DNA of 12,520 bases from contig CALAUY010000044.1 of the NCBI GenBank assembly GCA_937892015.1, positions 1 through 12,520 of the forward strand, in the 5' to 3' direction. Origin of the DNA: an uncultured Bacteroidales bacterium. GTDB lineage: Bacteria > Bacteroidota > Bacteroidia > Bacteroidales > Paludibacteraceae. This document shows positions 1 through 6,733 of the stretch, one piece after another. Position 1 is the first letter of the stretch. Every line of letters begins with the position of its first letter. The notes beneath the pieces were generated by a model. That model was given only the letters and a program-made list of their open reading frames with translations, was not told where the DNA came from and did not search any database. The translations under genes were made by a program, and so were the position numbers.

Positions 1-104
1 ACGTTAACAATAACGAAAACGAAAAAACGTTAACAATAACGAAAACGAAAAAACGTTAACAATAACGAAAACGAAAAAACGTTAACAATAACGAAAACGA
101 AAAA
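1..104. repeat. Four perfect 26-bp tandem repeats upstream of nqrA
   Basis: Four identical 26-bp units run head to tail at 1-26, 27-52, 53-78 and 79-104. The array touches the window edge, so it may continue upstream. Each unit starts with ACGTTAACAATA and ends with ACGAAAAA; it parses into three hexamers and one octamer. Each unit contains the GTTAAC palindrome. The period is not a multiple of three and the frames contain TAA stops, so it is not coding. There are no spacers, so it is not a CRISPR array. The array sits about 100 bp in front of nqrA, where copy-number change could alter expression, but that role is inferred only from position. Confidence 0.97.
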
Positions 105-165
105 ACGATAACGATAACGATAACGATAACGAAAAACGAAAACGTTAACGATAACGATAACGATT
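105..165. repeat. Degenerate ACGATA hexamer repeats
   Basis: The 26-bp array passes without a break into a hexamer run. ACGATA occurs four times at 105-128, then come ACGAAAA, ACGAAA and ACGTTA, then two more ACGATA units and a final ACGATT ending at 165. The hexamers are of the same ACG-plus-AT type as the parts of the 26-bp unit, so both arrays probably grew from one hexamer by slippage and later amplification. Nothing in it is coding. Positions 166-202 are a plain AT-rich leader up to the nqrA start; I see no convincing Bacteroidetes -7 box (TAnnTTTG) there. Confidence 0.93.
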
Positions 166-202
166 AAAGCAAATAGCGAAAAAGTATAAACAATAAATAT
201 TT

Positions 203-1552
203 ATGAACAAAGTAATTAAGCTAAGTAAAGGTTTGGACTTGCCGATAGAAGGCAGGGCGGAAGATGAGCTGAAGAGCGTGTCGAGGCCTGATGTCTTTAC
301 GATTTGTCCGGATCATTACGCCGGAGTGAAGCCCAAAGTGGTGGTTCATGAAGGGGATGTCGTCAAAGCGGGTACTCCGCTCTTTTACGACAAGAAGTTT
401 GCCGAGATGAACTTTGCTTCACCCGTGAGCGGGAAGGTGCTGGGCATCAACCGCGGTGAACGCAGAAAAGTGTTGTCCATCACCATCGAGGCAGATGCGG
501 TGATTGCCTACCAAACGTATGACACGAGCGTTTCGTCGGGCGATGAAGTGAAGGCACTGCTGCTGAAAGCAGGCGTGTGGAGTTACATCAAGCAGCGTCC
601 GTACGACTGTATTGCAGACCCGACGAAGAGTCCGAAAGCCATCTGGATTTCGTCGTTCGACACGGCTCCGTTGGCTCCTAACTACGAATGGATTCTGAAG
701 GGTCAGGAGTCGCTTCTACAGGCGGCTGTGAACGCGTTGTCACTGATTGCACCGGTCTATGTGGGCGTACGATACAAAGCCGCAGCCACGGATTGGCGCC
801 TCCTAAAGAACTGCACCATCGTGGAGTTTGCCGGGCCGCATCCGGCGGGCAATGCAGGCGTACAAATCAACCACGTGATGCCGGTGAACAAGGGCGAGAC
901 CGTTTATGTCATTCGTCCGCAAGACCTGCTCATCATCGGCCGATTGATGCAGAAAGGTATCGTTGATATGTCGCGGCTGGTGGCACTCACCGGTCCGCTG
1001 GCTGTTGAGAAAGCGTACTACAAGATGTTGCCGGGCATGCCGGTCAGTGCCATCCTCAAGAGCAATGTGCTCAGCGGTGAAGCTGTGCGGCTTATTGAAG
1101 GCAACGTGTTGAGTGGACACCAAGTAGAGATGGACGAGATGATCGAGCCTGACTGCGACCAACTGACCGTCATCCCAGAAGGGACGGAAGCGCGCGATTT
1201 CTTGGGCTGGATAATGCCGCGGTTCACGAATTTCTCCGACAACAACGCCGTGATGGGCAAATGGATGGCAAAGAGGCATTGGACACAATTCGATTTCGAT
1301 GCCCGTCTGCTTGGTGGCAGACGCGCCATCATCACGAGCGGCGAATACGACAAAGTGTTCCCTATGGACATCTTCCCCGAATACCTCATCAAAGCCATGA
1401 TTGCGGGCAATCTCGACCGCATGGAAGCACTTGGTGCGTACGAGGTGGCGCCCGAAGATTTTGCGCTGTGCGAATATGTATGTACCTCCAAGATGCCGCT
1501 GCAAGCTATTGTACGTCAGGCACTTGATAATATGAAAAACGAATTGGAGTAA
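203..1552 (+). CDS. nqrA: Na+-translocating NADH:quinone reductase subunit A
   Basis: NqrA is the cytoplasmic-side subunit of the Na+-NQR complex, which oxidises NADH, reduces quinone and pumps Na+ out of the cell. The family has been linked to quinone binding. The 449-residue product has the usual family length. The N-terminus (MNKVIKLSKGLDLPIEG) is typical, followed by a barrel-sandwich (lipoyl-like) region at about residues 40-95 containing VHEGDVVKAGTPL and FASPVSGKVLGINRG. No signal peptide or membrane segment is visible, as expected for this soluble subunit. The start ATG at 203 follows an AT-rich leader without a Shine-Dalgarno sequence. It is the first gene of a six-gene operon; nqrB begins 3 bp after its stop. 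Any control region must lie in or upstream of the repeat array at 1-165. Confidence 0.97.
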   Translation: MNKVIKLSKGLDLPIEGRAEDELKSVSRPDVFTICPDHYAGVKPKVVVHEGDVVKAGTPLFYDKKFAEMNFASPVSGKVLGINRGERRKVLSITIEADAVIAYQTYDTSVSSGDEVKALLLKAGVWSYIKQRPYDCIADPTKSPKAIWISSFDTAPLAPNYEWILKGQESLLQAAVNALSLIAPVYVGVRYKAAATDWRLLKNCTIVEFAGPHPAGNAGVQINHVMPVNKGETVYVIRPQDLLIIGRLMQKGIVDMSRLVALTGPLAVEKAYYKMLPGMPVSAILKSNVLSGEAVRLIEGNVLSGHQVEMDEMIEPDCDQLTVIPEGTEARDFLGWIMPRFTNFSDNNAVMGKWMAKRHWTQFDFDARLLGGRRAIITSGEYDKVFPMDIFPEYLIKAMIAGNLDRMEALGAYEVAPEDFALCEYVCTSKMPLQAIVRQALDNMKNELE

Positions 1553-1555
1553 ACT

Positions 1556-2764
1556 ATGTTCAATAAACTATACGACATTTCAGAAAAGCTTCGTCCGCAC
1601 TTCGAAGAAGGCGGCAAGCTGCATGCGTTTTGGTCGGTTTATGATGGTTTCGCCACTTTCCTCTTCACGCCTAATACCACAGCGAAGCGAGTAGGGGCGC
1701 AAGTGCACGATGCCAACGACTCAAAGCGCACTATGATTATGGTTGTTCTGGCCCTCATTCCTGCCATGCTTTTCGGCATGTACAACGTGGGGTATCAGCA
1801 TTTCCTTGCCACCGGCACGGATGCCGGGTTCTGGGCGAAGTTTGCTTTTGGTCTGCTCGCGGTACTGCCTTACATCATCGTCTCCTACGTTGTAGGACTC
1901 GGCATTGAGTTCACGGTGGCGCAGTGTAAACACGAAGAGATTGCTGAGGGCTTCCTTGTTACAGGTTTCATTATCCCGCTGATTGTGCCCATCAATACGC
2001 CGCTGTGGATGGTGGCAGTGGCCACAGCTTTCGCTGTCATTTTCGCCAAAGAAGTGTTCGGCGGTACGGGGTATAATATCTTCAACGTAGCACTCATCAC
2101 GCGTGCGTTCCTCTTCTTCGCGTATCCCACGCACATGACGGGCGATAAGGCGTTTGTGCGCACCGATGGCACGTGGGGATGGGATAACGGACAGACACTG
2201 GTAGATGGTTTCTCGGGGGCTACACCTCTCGGACAGATTGCAGTAGCTACCGAACCATCCATTCAGTTGGTGAACACTGTGGGCGAACCTATCGGGTTCT
2301 GGAACGCGTTCTGTGGCCTCATCCCGGGTTCTGTGGGTGAGACGAGCGTTATTGCCATCTTGCTCGGAGCATGTCTGTTGCTCTTGACAGGTGTGGCCAG
2401 CTGGAAGACGATGACGGCTGTGTTTGCAGGTGGTGCCCTCACGGCACTGCTCTTCAACATCGGCGGAATCGACAATGCCGCTGCGAACATGCCATGGTAC
2501 ATGCACCTCGTAACCGGCGGGTTCTGTTTCGGTGCCGTCTTTATGGCCACTGACCCCGTTACCTCTGCCCGTACGGAGTGCGGCAAATGGATTTACGGAT
2601 TGCTTATCGGATGTATGGCAATCGTCATCCGCGTTCTCAACCCGGGATATCCTGAGGGAATGATGCTTGCCATCTTACTCGGCAACTGTTTTGCACCGCT
2701 CATCGACTGGTGCGTTGTACAAGTGAATATTAACAAGCGTGCCAAACGCGCGACTATCAAATGA
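1556..2764 (+). CDS. nqrB: Na+-translocating NADH:quinone reductase subunit B
   Basis: NqrB is the large integral membrane subunit of Na+-NQR and carries a covalent FMN and the Na+ pathway; riboflavin binding is also attributed to it in the family. The 402-residue product shows several hydrophobic helices, roughly residues 58-78, 95-116, 133-165, 250-280, 285-301, 317-332 and 345-385. The flavinylation motif DGFSGAT (Dxx[S/T]GAT) is at residues 217-223, so Thr223 should receive FMN from ApbE. The segment ATDPVTS at 331-337 is characteristic of the NqrB/RnfD family. It starts 3 bp after nqrA. Its last codons overlap the upstream nqrC start in an ATGA at 2761-2764, suggesting coupled translation. 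It resembles RnfD, but the neighbours (NqrA and NqrF rather than RnfB/RnfC) settle it as Nqr. Confidence 0.97.
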   Translation: MFNKLYDISEKLRPHFEEGGKLHAFWSVYDGFATFLFTPNTTAKRVGAQVHDANDSKRTMIMVVLALIPAMLFGMYNVGYQHFLATGTDAGFWAKFAFGLLAVLPYIIVSYVVGLGIEFTVAQCKHEEIAEGFLVTGFIIPLIVPINTPLWMVAVATAFAVIFAKEVFGGTGYNIFNVALITRAFLFFAYPTHMTGDKAFVRTDGTWGWDNGQTLVDGFSGATPLGQIAVATEPSIQLVNTVGEPIGFWNAFCGLIPGSVGETSVIAILLGACLLLLTGVASWKTMTAVFAGGALTALLFNIGGIDNAAANMPWYMHLVTGGFCFGAVFMATDPVTSARTECGKWIYGLLIGCMAIVIRVLNPGYPEGMMLAILLGNCFAPLIDWCVVQVNINKRAKRATIK

Positions 2765-3453
2765 TTATCAATATGGCTAAGATTAACACAAACAGCAATG
2801 TGTACACCATTGTCTATGCTACGATATTGGTAATTATCGTGGCGGTACTGCTCGCAGTCGTCAATTCTGCCCTGAAGCCTCGTCAAGAAGCCAATGTGGC
2901 ACTCGACCAAAAGAAACAGATCCTTGCTTCTATCAACGAACGTGGTCTGGGCGACAAACGTTCGGAAGAGACGTACGAGGCCCTTGTGTCCGAAGCACAA
3001 CTGGGTGAACTGACCTTCTATATCGCACGCAAGGACGGCGAACATTTCATCTTGCCCGTACACGGGGCCGGTCTTTGGGGCGGCATCTGGGGTTATATAG
3101 CTCTTAATGACGACAAGAACACAATCTATGGCACCTATTTCGACCACGAGAGTGAGACTCCGGGTCTCGGTGGCGAGATTAAGACCGAAGCGTTCCAGAC
3201 GCAGTTCATCGGCAAACATATCCTTGATGCAGAGGGTCGTTTCGTCGGTATCGGTATCATGAAAGCCGGACAGACGGCCGATGGAATGGAGCAAGTAGAT
3301 GCAATCAGCGGTGCCACCATCACATCGAAAGGTGTAGAAACGATGATTATCAACTCTCTCCACGCTTTCGTTGATGCGGGATTCTTTGACTCGGCTCTTC
3401 CTGTGTGTCAGGAACAGCCTGAAAACCAACCATTAAATGTAGAGGAGGAATAA
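2761..3453 (+). CDS. nqrC: Na+-translocating NADH:quinone reductase subunit C
   Basis: NqrC has one N-terminal membrane anchor and an extracytoplasmic FMN-binding domain that relays electrons within Na+-NQR. In the 230-residue reading the anchor spans about residues 14-36 (VYTIVYATILVIIVAVLLAV). The flavinylation motif DAISGAT is at residues 180-186, so Thr186 is the predicted FMN attachment site. The start is uncertain. ATG 2761 overlaps the nqrB stop (ATGA) and gives MIINMAKINTNSN. ATG 2773 gives MAKINTNSN, which looks more like the usual family N-terminus. Neither has a Shine-Dalgarno sequence; I slightly favour 2773 but report the longer frame. nqrD follows 3 bp after the stop. Confidence 0.95.
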   Translation: MIINMAKINTNSNVYTIVYATILVIIVAVLLAVVNSALKPRQEANVALDQKKQILASINERGLGDKRSEETYEALVSEAQLGELTFYIARKDGEHFILPVHGAGLWGGIWGYIALNDDKNTIYGTYFDHESETPGLGGEIKTEAFQTQFIGKHILDAEGRFVGIGIMKAGQTADGMEQVDAISGATITSKGVETMIINSLHAFVDAGFFDSALPVCQEQPENQPLNVEEE

Positions 3454-3456
3454 AGT

Positions 3457-4089
3457 ATGGCTCTTTCAGAAAAAACACGTGAGGCCTTTCTTGGTCCTCT
3501 CAATAAGAACAACCCTGTCGTAGTGCAGATCTTGGGCATCTGTTCGGCACTGGCCGTGACGGTGCAACTCAAACCAGCACTCGTGATGGGCATTGCGGTA
3601 ACAATCATAGTAGCGTTGTCGAACGTAGTCATCTCGGCACTTCGCAACACTATCCCTAACCGCATTCGTATCATCGTACAACTCGTTGTGGTTGCTGCTC
3701 TTGTGACGCTCGTAAGCGGCATTCTTAAGGCGTTTGCCTATGATGTGAGTGTGGCATTGAGCGTGTATATCGGACTGATTATCACTAACTGTATTCTCAT
3801 GGGGCGTCTTGAGGCCTACGCTATGAGCAACGGACCATTAGACTCGTTCTTGGATGGTCTGGGAAATGGTTTCGGATACATGTGGGTGTTGGTCGTTGTC
3901 GCTTTTGTGCGCGAACTGTTCGGCAGTGGTTCGCTACTCGGTTTCCGTATCATACCCGAGAGTTGGTACGTGGCCAACGGCGGTTTTTATGAGAACTGCG
4001 GAATGATGGTTATGCCGGCCATGGCACTCATTCTTGTAGGATGTGTCATCTGGGCTCATCGCGGACTTAATAAAGAGGAGGAGAAATAA
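3457..4089 (+). CDS. nqrD: Na+-translocating NADH:quinone reductase subunit D
   Basis: NqrD is a multi-helix membrane subunit that, with NqrE, forms the core holding an intramembrane iron centre. The 210-residue product is of normal length and has about six hydrophobic helices. The two cysteines known to coordinate the metal in this family are visible: Cys29 in LGICSALAV and Cys112 in IITNCILMG, numbering that agrees with my recollection of the Vibrio protein. The C-terminus is charged (NKEEEK). A purine-rich stretch (GAGGAGGAA) precedes the start by a few bases and could act as a ribosome binding site. The stop and the next start overlap as TAATG with nqrE. It resembles RnfE; the operon context gives Nqr. 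Confidence 0.96.
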   Translation: MALSEKTREAFLGPLNKNNPVVVQILGICSALAVTVQLKPALVMGIAVTIIVALSNVVISALRNTIPNRIRIIVQLVVVAALVTLVSGILKAFAYDVSVALSVYIGLIITNCILMGRLEAYAMSNGPLDSFLDGLGNGFGYMWVLVVVAFVRELFGSGSLLGFRIIPESWYVANGGFYENCGMMVMPAMALILVGCVIWAHRGLNKEEEK

Positions 4090-4697
4090 TGGAACACATG
4101 CTTAGTTTGTTTGTTCGCAGTATTTTTGCTGACAACATGATTTTCGCCACATTCTTAGGAATGTGCTCTTATCTTGCTGTGTCGAAGAACGTGAAGACAT
4201 CGCTCGGATTGGGCGTGGCCGTTACGTTCGTGCTGCTCATCACTTTGCCGGTGAACTACTTGTTGCAAGTGTATGTACTCGACCCGCTCGATTTAGGTTA
4301 CCTCTCTTTCATCCTCTTCATCGCTGTCATCGCTGCCATCGTGCAGATTGTGGAGATGTTCGTTGAACGCTTCTCTCCCTCGCTGTACGCCAGTCTGGGC
4401 ATCTTCCTTCCGCTCATTGCGGTGAACTGTGCCATCATGGGTGCATCGCTCTTCATGCAGCAACGTATCCTCCTCGATGCTGCCGACCCCAAAGCCATCA
4501 CGGGCATCGGTGATGCACTGATGTACGCTCTCGGTTCGGGCATCGGATGGCTACTCGCCATTGTGGCACTGGCCGGTATTCGCGAGAAAATGGAGTACAA
4601 CGATGTCCCCAAACCTCTACAAGGTCTTGGTATCACGTTCATCGTCGTGGGACTGATGGCCATGGCTTTCATGTGTTTTAGCGGACTGAAGATATGA
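4089..4697 (+). CDS. nqrE: Na+-translocating NADH:quinone reductase subunit E
   Basis: NqrE is the inverted-topology partner of NqrD in the Na+-NQR membrane core. The 202-residue product has about six hydrophobic helices. Its metal-binding cysteines are Cys26 (FLGMCSYLAVS) and Cys114 (IAVNCAIMG), the second being a few residues earlier than I recall for Vibrio. The start codon shares one base with the nqrD stop (TAATG at 4087-4091), and GAGGAGG just upstream may serve as a ribosome binding site. The product is homologous to RnfA, but the neighbours make it NqrE. It is followed by a 29-bp AT-rich spacer before nqrF, the only clear gap within the operon. Confidence 0.96.
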   Translation: MEHMLSLFVRSIFADNMIFATFLGMCSYLAVSKNVKTSLGLGVAVTFVLLITLPVNYLLQVYVLDPLDLGYLSFILFIAVIAAIVQIVEMFVERFSPSLYASLGIFLPLIAVNCAIMGASLFMQQRILLDAADPKAITGIGDALMYALGSGIGWLLAIVALAGIREKMEYNDVPKPLQGLGITFIVVGLMAMAFMCFSGLKI

Positions 4698-4726
4698 TAA
4701 TTGGGAAATTTGTAAATTTGTAAATT
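4698..4726 (+). promoter_or_regulatory. AT-rich spacer before nqrF with possible -7 box
   Basis: This is the only sizeable gap inside the nqr operon. It holds two near-adjacent copies of the 8-mer TTTGTAAA (4709-4716 and 4718-4725). TAAATTTG at 4713-4720 fits the Bacteroidetes -7 consensus TAnnTTTG. No good -33 TTTG lies at the usual 19-21 bp distance, and transcription would start almost at the nqrF ATG, so an internal promoter is only a weak possibility. It may simply be an AT-rich translation-initiation leader, which Bacteroidetes use in place of a Shine-Dalgarno sequence. Confidence 0.25.
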
Positions 4727-5998
4727 ATGAATATGACACAAATATTACTTTCAGTTGCAGTGTTTCTGGTTGTTATACTGTTGCTGGTGGTCATCCTCTT
4801 GGTGGCTAAACGTTTCCTTGTAGCTTCAGGCAACGTGAAAGTAACAATCAATGGTGACAAAGAGGTGGAAGTGCCTGCAGGCGGAACATTGCTTGGTACA
4901 ATGGCCAATGCCGGCATTTTCCTGCCGTCTGCATGTGGTGGTAAAGGGTCTTGCGGTCAGTGCAAATGTCAGGTAACGGAAGGTGGTGGCGAAATTTTGC
5001 CCACAGAAACCGTCCATTTCTCCCGTAAGGAGCAGAAAGACCACTGGCGACTCGGCTGTCAGGTGAAAGTCAAACAAGACCTCTCGCTCAAGATTCCCGA
5101 GTCCGTTCTTGGTGTTAAAGAATGGGAGTGCACGGTTATCTCTAACAAGAACGTGGCATCGTTTATTAAAGAGTTCAAGGTGGCACTGCCCCCGGGAGAG
5201 CACATGGACTTCATCCCGGGTTCGTATGCGCAGATTAAGATTCCTACATACGACATCCATTACAACGATTTCGACCGTGAGTTGATAGGTGACCTCTACG
5301 TGCCTACGTGGGAGAAATTTGGCATCTTCGGACTTCACCAGAAGAACGACACGCCTACTATCCGTGCGTATTCGATGGCCAACTACCCCGATGAGGGTGA
5401 CATCATCACCCTAACCGTGCGTATTGCTACACCACCGTTCAAACCCAAAGAGCAAGGTCCGGGCTTCATGGACGTACCGTGCGGTATTGCCTCGACGTAC
5501 ATCTTCTCACTAAAACCCGGCGACAAGGTGATAATGAGTGGACCTTACGGCGATTTCCATCCCGTTTTCGACTCAAAGAAAGAGATGATATGGGTTGGTG
5601 GCGGTGCAGGTATGGCTCCACTACGTGCACAGATCATGCACATGCTCAAGACCCTCCATACACGTGACCGCGAGATGCATTATTTCTATGGAGCACGTGG
5701 TATCGACGAGGTCTTTTTCATGGAAGATTTCCTTGCGTTGGAAAAAGAATATCCCAATTTCCATTTCCACTTGGCCCTCGACCGTCCCGACCCGAAAGCA
5801 GATGCACTGGGCGTCAAATATACGCCGGGGTTCATCGCACCGGTGATGGGCGATACGTACCTCAAGCAGCATGAAGCACCCGAAGATATCGAATATTATC
5901 TCTGCGGTCCTCCGATGATGGCAAAGACTGTCCTCGACTTGCTACACTCGCTTGGCGTAGAAGATCAGGACATCCGTTTTGACAACTTTGGCGGATAG
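4727..5998 (+). CDS. nqrF: Na+-translocating NADH:quinone reductase subunit F
   Basis: NqrF is the electron-entry subunit: it oxidises NADH through FAD and a 2Fe-2S cluster. In the 423-residue product, residues 5-27 form a single membrane anchor. A plant-type ferredoxin domain follows (about 36-125), with cluster ligands Cys70, Cys76, Cys79 and Cys111. The FAD-binding motif RAYSMAN is at 213-219. The NADH-binding part of the reductase domain has GGGAGMAPLR at 291-300 and LCGPPMM near 392-398, and the protein ends in the characteristic DNFGG. Length and motif order are those of intact NqrF. A second in-frame ATG at 4733 is a possible alternative start. It is the last nqr gene; no nqrM or apbE follows. 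Confidence 0.97.
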   Translation: MNMTQILLSVAVFLVVILLLVVILLVAKRFLVASGNVKVTINGDKEVEVPAGGTLLGTMANAGIFLPSACGGKGSCGQCKCQVTEGGGEILPTETVHFSRKEQKDHWRLGCQVKVKQDLSLKIPESVLGVKEWECTVISNKNVASFIKEFKVALPPGEHMDFIPGSYAQIKIPTYDIHYNDFDRELIGDLYVPTWEKFGIFGLHQKNDTPTIRAYSMANYPDEGDIITLTVRIATPPFKPKEQGPGFMDVPCGIASTYIFSLKPGDKVIMSGPYGDFHPVFDSKKEMIWVGGGAGMAPLRAQIMHMLKTLHTRDREMHYFYGARGIDEVFFMEDFLALEKEYPNFHFHLALDRPDPKADALGVKYTPGFIAPVMGDTYLKQHEAPEDIEYYLCGPPMMAKTVLDLLHSLGVEDQDIRFDNFGG

Positions 5999-6034
5999 TA
6001 GCTTCAGTTGCTTCGGCTGATAAGTCAAATCACG

Positions 6035-6048
6035 GCTGCCATGGCAGC
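6035..6048. promoter_or_regulatory. 14-bp perfect palindrome after nqrF
   Basis: GCTGCCATGGCAGC is a perfect inverted repeat midway between the nqrF stop (5998) and the next ORF (6066). As RNA it could form a 5-bp stem with a CATG loop. No run of T follows, so it is not a classical intrinsic terminator. It could be a protein-binding site, a weak attenuating hairpin or chance. The remaining spacer (5999-6034) includes a cUUCGg-type loop sequence without a strong stem. Confidence 0.3.
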
Positions 6049-6065
6049 ATAAACACTACAGAACG

Positions 6066-6260
6066 ATGAACAACCAAATGATTGAACTTGCTAAATGGTG
6101 GACGAGTCTGCGTATCACTGACAAGGAGTTACTATCCAAGCAGCCTTATCCTGATTGCACCCGTTGGTGGAACAGCCTCAGTATCGAGGAGCAACAAGCG
6201 GTGAAGGACGAGGCAGGCATAGCTCGTGCACCACGTAACAAGTCGTACGGCTTCACATAA
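6066..6260 (+). CDS. Small protein with two WWxSL repeats (unknown function)
   Basis: I do not recognise this 64-residue product and cannot assign a function. It contains an internal duplication with a 23-residue period. WWTSLRITDKELLSK at residues 11-25 aligns with WWNSLSIEEQQAVKD at 34-48, sharing W, W, S, L and I at the same positions. It has no signal peptide or membrane segment; it looks soluble, charged and helical, with a basic tail (ARAPRNKSYGFT). It starts 67 bp after nqrF on the same strand, so it may be co-transcribed with nqr. Its TAA stop (6258-6260) lies inside the predicted P1 helix of RNase P RNA. The patterned repeat favours a real gene over a chance frame. A later in-frame ATG at 6078 is also possible. 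Confidence 0.6.
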   Translation: MNNQMIELAKWWTSLRITDKELLSKQPYPDCTRWWNSLSIEEQQAVKDEAGIARAPRNKSYGFT

Positions 6261-6574
6261 AGAAAAGCGAACCGGTCTGTCGCTATGTCACGTTAGTGAG
6301 AGAGGAAAGTCCGGGCAACGCAGAGCACCGTGCAGGTTAACGACCTGGTGGCAGTGATGTTACGTCAACAGTACAGAGACGAGTCGCCTTTTGGCGGGTG
6401 AAACGACTGAACCACGGGTTGCAAGCTCAAGTAAACCGACGTTTGAGGGCTGCTCGTCCGATGTCGGCGGGTAGAGTGCGAGAGAAGGCAGCAGTAATGT
6501 TGACCTCGAGATTAATGACAGACGATGGTTCCGACCATTACAGAACCCGGCTTATAGGTTCACTCTTCTTTATG
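6256..6574 (+). ncRNA. rnpB: RNase P RNA (bacterial class A type)
   Basis: This is the catalytic RNA of RNase P, which removes the 5' leader from tRNA precursors. The two universal halves of the P4 region are clear: AGAGGAAAGTCCGGGC at 6301-6316 and ACAGAACCCGGCTTAT at 6540-6555. Between them are GGTGAAACGACTG-like P11/12 sequence near 6396 and a GGCGGGTAGAG element near 6467, which provides the GGU that pairs with tRNA CCA. The ends, 6256-6273 and 6557-6574, pair over 18 positions with two A-C mismatches, forming P1, so the mature RNA probably spans most of this interval. Exact ends are inferred from pairing. No separate promoter is obvious, and the RNA may be processed from a transcript that includes the small upstream gene. 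Confidence 0.95.
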
Positions 6575-6733
6575 TAAGCGCGCACAATATAAGCACGCAC
6601 ACGGGCACATGTCGCGCGTACATTATGTAATTGTATGTTGTGTAATTGTGTGTCGCATATGAGCGCGAATGGGTGCGATACGCCCACAAGTGAGATATTC
6701 GCGCGCTGATTGCGCCCGTAAAAACACAAAACG
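6575..6733. other. Non-coding spacer rich in alternating purine/pyrimidine
   Basis: This is the 159-bp gap between rnpB and the yihY-like gene. Much of it alternates purine and pyrimidine, for example GCGCGCACA, GCACGCACAC and GTGTGTCGCATATG, giving many CG, CA/TG and TA steps. It contains a 15-bp-period direct repeat, TGTAATTGTATGT at 6626-6638 and TGTAATTGTGTGT at 6641-6653. GC-rich blocks with the GCGCG core recur near 6578, 6613, 6663 and 6701. There is no clear TAnnTTTG promoter and no terminator with a T run. Short reverse-strand frames across it show no recognisable protein features and overlap rnpB and the yihY-like start. Confidence 0.6.

Noticed and set aside
1..165. CRISPR array
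   Set aside because: Units are contiguous with no unique spacers, and the sequence decays into hexamers; no cas gene is present.
803..1504. Long reverse-strand open frame (233 codons) inside nqrA
   Set aside because: It lies entirely antisense to nqrA, has no recognisable motifs and is rich in His/Arg as expected for a shadow frame.
1721..2506. Reverse-strand frame of 261 codons inside nqrB
   Set aside because: Antisense to a well-supported gene, with low-complexity His/Arg/Glu composition and no domain signature.
2593..3429. Reverse-strand frame of 278 codons across nqrB/nqrC
   Set aside because: It spans the junction of two conserved genes on the opposite strand and shows no family features.
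2761..4697. Rnf complex instead of Nqr
   Set aside because: Subunits B-E are homologous to Rnf subunits, but NqrA at the front and a ferredoxin-FAD-NADH NqrF at the end identify the operon as Nqr.
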